Assembly: GCF_000204645.1 (NCBI RefSeq)
Contig: NC_015422.1
Location: forward strand, 4,931,264 to 4,995,263
Source of the DNA: Alicycliphilus denitrificans K601
GTDB lineage: Bacteria > Pseudomonadota > Gammaproteobacteria > Burkholderiales > Burkholderiaceae_C
DNA: 64,000 nucleotides
Reading direction: 5' to 3'
In this document: positions 58,261 to 64,000 of the stretch, in pieces
How the letters are laid out: each line of letters begins with the position of its first letter
Position numbering within the stretch: the first letter of the stretch is position 1
The notes under the pieces: model-generated
The model's database searches: none
What the model was told of the DNA's origin: nothing
Seen by the model: only the letters and a program-made list of their open reading frames with translations
Made by a program: the position numbers and the translations under genes

Positions 58261-59155
58261 GCCACCACCGCGTAGCGCAGCTGGCGCTGCGGGGCGAGCG
58301 CGTGGAACTGCTCGGCCTGCTCGCGCACCAGGGCCGCCAGGTCGATGCGCGCGTACTGCACGTCCATGCGCCGCGCGTCGAGCCGGGCCAGGTCGAGCAG
58401 GTCGTTGACGCGCTTGAGCAGCGTGGCGGCATTGCGCTGGATCACCTGGAGCTGGCGCCGCTGCGCGTCGCTGAGGCCGGCGCCCGTGTCCAGCAACTCC
58501 TCGGCAGGCCCGAGGATCAGCGCCAGCGGCGTGCGCAGCTCGTGGCTGACGTTGGCAAACAGGTCGCTCTTGAGCTGGTCGAGCTGGCGCACGCGCTCCA
58601 GCAGGCTCTCCAGCTCGGCGTTCTTTCGGCTGACCTCGGCTTCGGCGCGGTTCTTCTCGGTGATGTTGCGGCCTTCCGCGAGCAGGAACACCACCCGGCC
58701 GCGGTCGTCGCGCACCGGCAGCAGGGAGAAGTCCACCACGATGGTCTCGTCGCCGGCCGCCTGCCCGTAGATCTCCATGTCGCAGCGGATGAACTCGCCG
58801 CCCCTAGCGCGGCGCACGAAGTCGCGCTGCATCTCGGTGGTCTCGCGCGAAATCTGGAACCAGCGCGCCTCCCAGAAGGGCTTGCCGCGCAGGTCCTCGA
58901 TGCGCACGCCCGCGCCGTCCAAGGCCGCCCGGTTGATCTCCAGCGTGCGGCCGTCGGCGTCCAGCAGGCCGACGAACTGGTACATCGCATCCAGCACGAT
59001 GCGCGCGAGCTTCTCGCTCCGCGTCTGCGCGGAGTCCGCGCGGCGCAGCGCGACCGAGCCGACCTGGCGGCCGGCGCACGCTTCGAGCCATGGCTCCATC
59101 GGCGGCCTCAACGGCCCGGCGCCCTGGCGGGCGCGATGGTGGCGATGCGGGGCAT
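58255..59155 (-). pseudogene. PAS-histidine kinase fragment, fused to the reductase remnant
   Basis: A PAS domain (ARIVLDAMYQFVGLLDADGR through DFSLLPVRDDRGRVVFLLAE), a short coiled coil (AELESLLERVRQLDQLKSDL) and the HisKA phospho-acceptor helix FANVSHELRTPLALILGPAE are intact, but the catalytic ATPase domain is absent. After LRYAVVA the sequence switches to the reductase remnant in another frame. An ATG at 59155 with a good AGGAG is out of frame with the body (stop after 15 codons), while the body can only start at 59099. This suggests a second lesion at the 5' end. The kinase type resembles the sensors that accompany aromatic-oxygenase operons (TodS/TmoS-like); inference. Confidence 0.72.
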
Positions 59156-59511
59156 GGGGTCTCCTGTGCTGTATGCGGGCGGGGCAAGTGCCGTCCGCAG
59201 GGTCCATGCCAATGTAGAACGATGCACGGAAAATATCGATAAATTCAGGGAATGTCCCTAGAGCAGCGCCACCGACCGGATCCCACCCGGTCGCATCCGA
59301 GCGACGCCACTTCATCATCTGATGAGTTGCTTGATGCGGGAATGCTCCAGATCATCAAGCGCGGCGCTTTCCCAGGCTGCATTTGGGTAATTTATCGATA
59401 TTCATCCATATTCACGGGCGCATCCGGCTTGCGGCACCGGCTCGCTGGCCAGCCTATGCGCAAGAAAAAGGCCCGCGATGCGGGCCTTGGCGGGCATGAG
59501 CGGATGCCGGC
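59156..59511. other. gene-free 356-bp stretch with nested inverted repeats
   Basis: No frame here looks coding. AATATCGATAAATT (59232-59245) and AATTTATCGATATT (59389-59402) are perfect 14-bp inverted repeats. Between them are GCTTGATG (59329-59336)/CATCAAGC (59353-59360) and TCATC/GATGA (59312-59325). The stretch precedes the kinase remnant and may be its old promoter/operator region or a small inserted element of about 171 bp. No target-site duplication is evident at its edges. Confidence 0.5.
59464..59490 (-). terminator. rho-independent terminator, leftward, after the orphan binding-protein gene
   Basis: AAGGCCCGCATCGCGGGCCT followed by four more T on the leftward strand, 22 bp after the stop. 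Confidence 0.75.
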
Positions 59512-61098
59512 TTACTTGATCGTCGTCCAGGTCGGCATGGGACGGTCGTCCGCGCGGTGCACCGTCTCCACGTTCTTGCGCATGGCCCAGGGGCGGATCT
59601 GGTGGTGCAGCGGCAGGTAGTAGTACTCGTCCTTGGTCAGCTTGAGGGCATCGTGGAGCAGCGCGTCGCGCTTCGCGGTGTCCATCTCGACCTTGATCTG
59701 CTGGATCATGCCGTCGAGCTTGGCGTCGCTGAAGCGCCCGCCGTTGTAGACGCCCGCGGCGGTCTTGCCGTCCTTGGTGGACATGAGCGAGTCGAGCGTG
59801 TACAGCGCGTCGAACGTGGCCACGCCCCAGCCGAACAGGTAGGCGCTGACGTCATTGTTCATGACGCGCGTGACGAACTGCGCCATGGGCGCGGTCTGCA
59901 GCTGCGTCTTGACGCCGATGCGCGTCCACATGGCGGTGACGGCCTGGCAGATGGCTTCGTCGTTCACGTAGCGGTCGTTCGGGCAGTCGAGCTTGAGCGC
60001 AAAGCCCTGCGGATAGCCGGCATCGGCGAGCAGCTTCTTGGCGGCCTCGACGTCGTACTTGGCGGCACGCTCGTCGAGCTGCTTGCTCCAGCCATGCACC
60101 ATGGGCGCCACCATCACGCCCGCGGGCACCGAGAGGTTGCGCATGGTGCGGCTGTGCAGGCCGGCCGAGTCGATGGCCTGGTACAGCGCCTGGCGCACGC
60201 GCTTGTCCTTGAGCGGATTCTTGCCCGGCGTGCCGGCGCCGGGCAGCTCGTCGCGGAACTGGTCCAGGCCCAGGTAAATGGTGCGGTTCTCGGCGCCCTC
60301 GATGAGCTTGAGGTTGGAGTCGGCCTTCATGCGCGCCAGGTCCTGCGGCGGCGGATCGACGACGAAGTCCACCTGTCCCGACACCAGCGCAGCCGTGCGC
60401 GTGGCGGCCGACTTGATGGGGGTGAACACCACCTCGTCGATGTTGCCCTTGGGCTTGTCCCACCAGTTGGGGTTCTTCTTGAGCGTGAGCTTCTGGTCCG
60501 GCTGCCAGCTCACCAGGGAAAAGGGGCCGGTGCCGTTGGCGTTGCGCGAGGCGTAGCTCTCTTCCTTGCCGGCGTAGTCCTGCGACTTGAGCGAGTTGTG
60601 CTTCTCGGCCCAGGCCTTGTTCATGATGCGCGCCTCGGTGATCTCGCGCAACAGGATGGGGTTGGGGCCCTTGAGGATCAGGTCCACGGTGTAGTCGTCG
60701 ACCTTCTTGACCTCCTTGACGCTCTGCACCGCGGACATCATGTTGGACGGCGCCGTGCCCGCGCGCGTGAGCGAGAACACCACGTCGTCGGCCGTGAACG
60801 GCGCGCCGTCGTGAAATTTGACGCCCTTGCGCAGCTCGAAGCGCACCTGGGTGGGCGAGATCTGGGTCCACTTCGTCGCCAGCGCGGGCTCGATCTGGTA
60901 CTTCGCGTCGTAGCGCACCAGGCTCTCGTAGATCTGCTGCAGGAAGGCGTGCGTGGTCTGGTGGTTCTGGGCGTGCGGGTCAATCGTCAGAATATCGTTG
61001 GCACCCGCCCAGCGCAGGCTGGCCGCATGCGTGGCGCCCACCGCCAACACCATTGCCGCTGCCACCATGCCCCGTTTGAAGGTCGTTCGCTGAATCAT
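59512..61098 (-). CDS. orphan peptide ABC transporter binding protein (SBP family 5)
   Basis: Periplasmic protein of 528 residues. Signal peptide KRGMVAAAMVLAVGATHAAS; the mature part begins LRWAGANDILTIDPHAQNHQ, then RFELRKGVKFHDGAPFTADD. No permease or ATPase genes adjoin; it may use the dipeptide transporter at 50-55 kb or one elsewhere. It has its own terminator. Distinct from the other family-5 protein at 51938 (DILTIDPHAQN versus [11 protein letters not shown]). Confidence 0.9.
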   Translation of the reverse strand: MIQRTTFKRGMVAAAMVLAVGATHAASLRWAGANDILTIDPHAQNHQTTHAFLQQIYESLVRYDAKYQIEPALATKWTQISPTQVRFELRKGVKFHDGAPFTADDVVFSLTRAGTAPSNMMSAVQSVKEVKKVDDYTVDLILKGPNPILLREITEARIMNKAWAEKHNSLKSQDYAGKEESYASRNANGTGPFSLVSWQPDQKLTLKKNPNWWDKPKGNIDEVVFTPIKSAATRTAALVSGQVDFVVDPPPQDLARMKADSNLKLIEGAENRTIYLGLDQFRDELPGAGTPGKNPLKDKRVRQALYQAIDSAGLHSRTMRNLSVPAGVMVAPMVHGWSKQLDERAAKYDVEAAKKLLADAGYPQGFALKLDCPNDRYVNDEAICQAVTAMWTRIGVKTQLQTAPMAQFVTRVMNNDVSAYLFGWGVATFDALYTLDSLMSTKDGKTAAGVYNGGRFSDAKLDGMIQQIKVEMDTAKRDALLHDALKLTKDEYYYLPLHHQIRPWAMRKNVETVHRADDRPMPTWTTIK

Positions 61099-61154
61099 CC
61101 GTCTGGCTCCTTGTGTGTTGATTGACTACCGGATGTAGTGGCCCGCATGGTACC

Positions 61155-61186
61155 GAAAACGGCAACGGCCGCTAAGCGGCCGTTGC
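61155..61186 (-). terminator. rho-independent terminator after yidC
   Basis: GCAACGGCCGC and GCGGCCGTTGC form an 11-bp stem, read leftwards into CGTTTT, 20 bp after the yidC stop. Confidence 0.75.
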
Positions 61187-61205
61187 GATGGATGCCTGGG
61201 GCAAA

Positions 61206-62900
61206 TCAGCGGAACTTGGGCAGGTTGAACTGCGGCGGCACGCCCATGCGCTTGTTGATGATCCACTGCTGAGCGATCGACAGGATGTTGTTCGTCAGCC
61301 AGTACAGCACGAGGCCGGCCGGGAAGAAGAAGAACATCACGCTGAACATCAGCGGCATGAGCCACATCATCTTGGCCTGCATCGGGTCGGGCGGCGCGGG
61401 GTTAAGCGCGGTCTGCAGCAGCGAGCTGGCCGTCATGAGCAGCGGCAGGATGAAGAACGGGTCGGGCGAGGACAGGTCGTGGATCCAGCCGATCCAGGGC
61501 GCGCCGCGCATCTCCACGCTCGACAGCAGCACCCAGTAGAGCGCGATGAACACGGGGATCTGGATCATGATGGGCAGGCAGCCGCCCATGGGGTTGACCT
61601 TCTCCTCGCGGTAGATGCGCATCATCTCCTGCTGCATCTGCTGCGGCTTGTCCTTGAGGCGTTCGCGCATCTCCTGGATGCGCGGGTTGATGGCCTTCAT
61701 CTTGGCCATGCTGGCATAGGCCTTGGCGTTGAGCCAGTAGAACGCGATCTTGAGCAGTACCACCAGCGCCACGATGGACCAGCCCCAGTTGGCGATCACC
61801 TTGTGCAGCTGGTCCAGCAACCAGTACAGCGGCTTGGCCAGGATGGTCAGCCAGCCATAGTCCTTCACCAGCTCAAGGCCCGGCGCCAGCTTTTCCAGCA
61901 GGGTCTCGATCTGCGGGCCGGCGAACAGGCGCGCGTCCATGGACTTGGACTGGCCCGGGGCGATCTCACCGAGCTGCGCGATCATGCCCACGGAGTAGAG
62001 GTTGGCATCGACCTTGCGCACGAAGTTATCGCGCTGCACGCCGTCGGCCAGCAGCCAGGCGGTGGCGAAGTAGTGCTGCACCATGGCCACGTAGCCGTTG
62101 GTGGAGGACTTGTCGATCTCGGCCTTGCCGCTCTCGATGTCCTTGAACTCCACCTTGTGGTACTTCTTGGCCTCGGTGTAGACGGCCGGGCCGGTGAAGG
62201 TGGAATAGAACGACGATTCGCCCGCGGGCTTGTTGCCGTCGCGCACCAGCTGCAGGTACAGCTGCGGCGACACGGGCGCCGTGCCGGTGTTGACCACCTC
62301 GTGGCGCACAGCGATGTCATAGGCGCCGCGCTTGAGCATCCAGGTCTTGACCAGCTTCACGCCCCCCAGGTCGGGCGACTCGAAGCGCACCTGCAGCTCG
62401 TTCTCGCCGTCCTTGAGCTCGCGCGGGCCGGGCACCAGCGCCATGGGGGTCTTGTGCGTGGGGAAAGCGCCGCCGATGAGGCCCGTCTGCGCCACATAGA
62501 CGCGGTCGGCGCTTTCGTCGAGCAGCAGGAAGGGCTTGGCCTTGTCCCCCATCTCCGGGTACTTCAGCAACTCGCCCTGCACCAGCGACCCGCCGTCGGT
62601 GTCGAAGGCCAGGCGCAGCACGTCGGTGCTCACCGTGACGCGCTCGCGCGGGGTGGCCGCGGGCTGGACCGGGCTGCCGGCCGGCGGCTGCGCGGCCGCG
62701 CCGGGTGCGGCGCTGCTGGCCACGGGAACGCTGGCCGCGCCCGCCGCGGACGCAGCCACCGCCGGCGCGCTGGCCGTCTGGGCCGGCGGCGTGGGGAAGA
62801 AGGTGGCCTTGTTGCCGTTGTGGATCTGCCACTTGTCCCACAGCAAAACCATGGAAAAGCCAAAGATCACCCACAGGATGGTGCGGCGGATGTCGTTCAT
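61206..62900 (-). CDS. yidC: membrane protein insertase YidC
   Basis: Insertase of 564 residues. N-terminal anchor (ILWVIFGFSMVLLWDKWQ), a large periplasmic domain (about 100-340) and the conserved C-terminal membrane core: YGWLTILAKPLYWLLDQLHK, NWGWSIVALVVLLKIAFY with the cytoplasmic hairpin MKAINPRIQEMRERLKDKPQ, then NPMGGCLPIMIQIPVFIALY and the final pair of helices. Start overlaps the yidD stop. Ordinary member of the origin-proximal cluster. Confidence 0.96.
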   Translation of the reverse strand: MNDIRRTILWVIFGFSMVLLWDKWQIHNGNKATFFPTPPAQTASAPAVAASAAGAASVPVASSAAPGAAAQPPAGSPVQPAATPRERVTVSTDVLRLAFDTDGGSLVQGELLKYPEMGDKAKPFLLLDESADRVYVAQTGLIGGAFPTHKTPMALVPGPRELKDGENELQVRFESPDLGGVKLVKTWMLKRGAYDIAVRHEVVNTGTAPVSPQLYLQLVRDGNKPAGESSFYSTFTGPAVYTEAKKYHKVEFKDIESGKAEIDKSSTNGYVAMVQHYFATAWLLADGVQRDNFVRKVDANLYSVGMIAQLGEIAPGQSKSMDARLFAGPQIETLLEKLAPGLELVKDYGWLTILAKPLYWLLDQLHKVIANWGWSIVALVVLLKIAFYWLNAKAYASMAKMKAINPRIQEMRERLKDKPQQMQQEMMRIYREEKVNPMGGCLPIMIQIPVFIALYWVLLSSVEMRGAPWIGWIHDLSSPDPFFILPLLMTASSLLQTALNPAPPDPMQAKMMWLMPLMFSVMFFFFPAGLVLYWLTNNILSIAQQWIINKRMGVPPQFNLPKFR

Positions 62901-63190
62901 GAATGCTTCGTAGGTGAAGAGGATGGAGTGTCGGAAGGCGTGAGCCGCGAGAACAGGCGCATGCCGCGCGGCAGCTGCTGCGGCACGGGATCATGCCCTC
63001 CCTCGCACCAAGGGTGGCAGCGCGCCAGGCGCCGTACGGTGAGGTAGCTGCCCGCGGCGGCGCCGTGCTTCTCCAGCGCCTGCAGGGAGTACAGCGAGCA
63101 GGTGGGCTCGAACCGGCAGGCCGACCCGATCCAGGGGCTGAGCAGCAGCCGGTAGCCCCGTACCAGGGCCATGAGCAGCGCGCGCATCAT
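62897..63190 (-). CDS. yidD: membrane protein insertion efficiency factor YidD
   Basis: Small membrane-associated protein of 97 residues. Conserved RLLLSPWIGSACRFEPTCS, YSLQALEKHGAAAGSYL, then RRLARCHPWCEGGHDPVP with the three cysteines of the family. Overlaps rnpA and yidC by four bases each. Confidence 0.94.
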   Translation of the reverse strand: MMRALLMALVRGYRLLLSPWIGSACRFEPTCSLYSLQALEKHGAAAGSYLTVRRLARCHPWCEGGHDPVPQQLPRGMRLFSRLTPSDTPSSSPTKHS

Positions 63191-63627
63191 GGCACGGCCC
63201 CCGCCGCAGCGCCGCGCCGCTCGGCCGCGGCGAACAGCTGCTGCAGCTCGGCGCGCACGGCGGCCTTCAGGGCGTCCGACGTGGCGCTCACGAAATGCTT
63301 GCGGTCGAAGGCCGCGCGCAGGCGCACCACATGGGCTGCCCGCGGCATGCGCGACTCGAAGCCGGCGGCCACGGCATGGATCTGCCGCTTGATGGCGTTG
63401 CGCGTGACCGCGCGGCGCGCCCAGCGCTTGGGCACCATGGCCCCGAGCCAGACGCCGGGCTGCCCCTGGGGAACGGCGAACAGGGCCTGCGACTCCTGGT
63501 CGGGCCCTGCAGATGCCGCGCCGGCGGCCGTGAGGCCGAGCCGGTGCAGCGCGAAATGCGCCGTGCGCGAGACCGTGCCTCCCGCCATGACAGCCTGGAA
63601 CTGGGCGCGGGTTTTCAGCCGGTGCAT
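63187..63627 (-). CDS. rnpA: ribonuclease P protein component RnpA
   Basis: Basic protein of 146 residues that supports the RNase P ribozyme in trimming tRNA 5' ends. N-terminus MHRLKTRAQFQAVMAGG; signature RAVTRNAIKRQIHAVA (RNR-like motif) and RLRAAFDRKHFV. The segment RLGLTAAGAASAGPDQESQ is an extra loop compared with E. coli RnpA (119 residues). 42 bp after rpmH. Confidence 0.92.
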   Translation of the reverse strand: MHRLKTRAQFQAVMAGGTVSRTAHFALHRLGLTAAGAASAGPDQESQALFAVPQGQPGVWLGAMVPKRWARRAVTRNAIKRQIHAVAAGFESRMPRAAHVVRLRAAFDRKHFVSATSDALKAAVRAELQQLFAAAERRGAAAGAVP

Positions 63628-63669
63628 GGGAGCAGCGTCCCCGCTCGGGCGGCGCCGAGCGGCACGGCC

Positions 63670-63804
63670 TTAGACGGCCAGGCGCTTGCGACCCTTGGCG
63701 CGGCGGGCGTTGATGACGGCGCGGCCGCCGCGCGTCTTCATGCGCACGAGGAAGCCATGGGTGCGTGCGCGGCGGGTCTTGGAGGGCTGGTAGGTACGTT
63801 TCAT
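63670..63804 (-). CDS. rpmH: 50S ribosomal protein L34
   Basis: Ribosomal protein of 44 residues, [19 protein letters not shown] and onwards to GRKRLAV, the standard length. AAGGA lies seven bases before the ATG. Head of the leftward rpmH-rnpA-yidD-yidC cluster. Confidence 0.97.
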   Translation of the reverse strand: MKRTYQPSKTRRARTHGFLVRMKTRGGRAVINARRAKGRKRLAV

Positions 63805-64000
63805 GTTCAATCCTTGAAGGGTTCAGTTACAGGCGCCGCTTCGATCGGCAACGCCCGCCGGACTGGCCGCCCGCCTTGCACGATGTCGACTAGCATCGCG
63901 CAAGAAAAGCCGCCGCCCGGGCTTGATCACCCTGAACGCATTCAGGGAAACCCGCGATTATTGCAGCGTGGCCCGGACCTGGCAATGCCCGGGGCCGAAA
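63805..64000 (-). promoter_or_regulatory. rpmH upstream region, probably bordering dnaA/oriC
   Basis: No gene in 196 bp. A hairpin CCCTGAA, CGCA, TTCAGGG occurs at 63930-63947. Possible leftward promoter elements near CTTGCGCGATGCTAGTC are weak. I see no DnaA-box cluster (TTATCCACA) in this stretch. In related genomes dnaA begins beyond this side; inference. Confidence 0.35.

Noticed and set aside
57515..59490. The near-identical GGCCCGCG...CGCGGGCC hairpins at 57515 and 59464 as ends of a mobile element
   Set aside because: Each is followed by a U-run on the leftward strand and sits right after a leftward gene, so both are ordinary terminators; the same sequence in both orientations would be expected of element ends.
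63805..64000. Origin of replication (oriC)
   Set aside because: No cluster of DnaA boxes or AT-rich unwinding region lies in these 196 bases; the origin probably lies beyond the window.

Overview
The window is about 68% GC-looking DNA with dense, often ATGA-overlapping genes, and it carries no rRNA, tRNA, IS element or CRISPR array that I can recognise. Gene content and order point to a betaproteobacterium of the order Burkholderiales, most likely family Comamonadaceae (Acidovorax / Alicycliphilus / Diaphorobacter type): lptD-surA-rsmA, metX-metW, kdsD-kdsC-lptC beside a Kef antiporter, Liv-type transporters, and a palindromic intergenic repeat that I know from that family. The right end is rpmH-rnpA-yidD-yidC read leftwards, which normally sits beside dnaA/oriC, so the window probably ends just before the chromosomal origin. 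The taxonomic assignment and origin position are inferences.

Region by region. 1-13 kb: a catabolic block with a LysR regulator (cut by the window edge), omega-amino-acid:pyruvate aminotransferase, (methyl)malonate-semialdehyde dehydrogenase, a MASE2-GGDEF diguanylate cyclase, a GntR/FadR regulator, a complete branched-chain-amino-acid-type ABC transporter (binding protein, two permeases, two ATPases), an N-carbamoyl-amino-acid/beta-ureido hydrolase and an M81 (MlrC) peptidase. Together they suggest uptake and breakdown of a ureido or amide compound towards beta-alanine and acetyl-CoA. 13-17 kb: MaeB malic enzyme, then a secreted barnase-like RNase with its barstar inhibitor. 17-22 kb: the outer-membrane assembly set rsmA-surA-lptD, divergent from an AmgK-like sugar kinase. 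22.7-28.3 kb: rsmE followed by a three-gene condensin operon (MksF, MksE, MksB-like). 28-36 kb: M20 peptidase, a 7-TM diguanylate cyclase, metXW behind an apparent attenuator, a Mn exporter behind a yybP-ykoY riboswitch, two tandem glycine-rich RRM proteins, and an SDR. 36-44 kb: lptC, kdsC, kdsD, Kef antiporter, apt, a protein of unknown function, a cNMP-binding protein and mnmE.

44-57.4 kb: an accessory block lying between mnmE and yidC, genes that are usually close together. It has a glutamate/aspartate-type binding protein, a DadA-like D-amino-acid dehydrogenase, and a ten-gene leftward operon: RpiR regulator, isoaspartyl peptidase, fused dipeptide-transporter ATPase, binding protein, two permeases, DmpA-type beta-aminopeptidase, M55 D-aminopeptidase, Asp/Glu racemase and LysR regulator. 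It reads as one system for importing and dismantling beta-linked and D-residue peptides. 57.5-61.1 kb: a decayed histidine kinase fused to a flavin reductase remnant, a stretch rich in inverted repeats, and an orphan peptide-binding protein. 61.2-64 kb: yidC, yidD, rnpA, rpmH.

The most interesting structural signal is the palindromic repeat (core AGCTGCCAGCGCTTG, loop, CAAGCGCTGGAGGCC). It recurs at seven gene boundaries and appears to have been taken into the reading frames of mnmE, mksE, rsmA and possibly the SDR, where it leaves short AT-rich, rare-codon stretches. This resembles the behaviour of Rickettsia palindromic elements.
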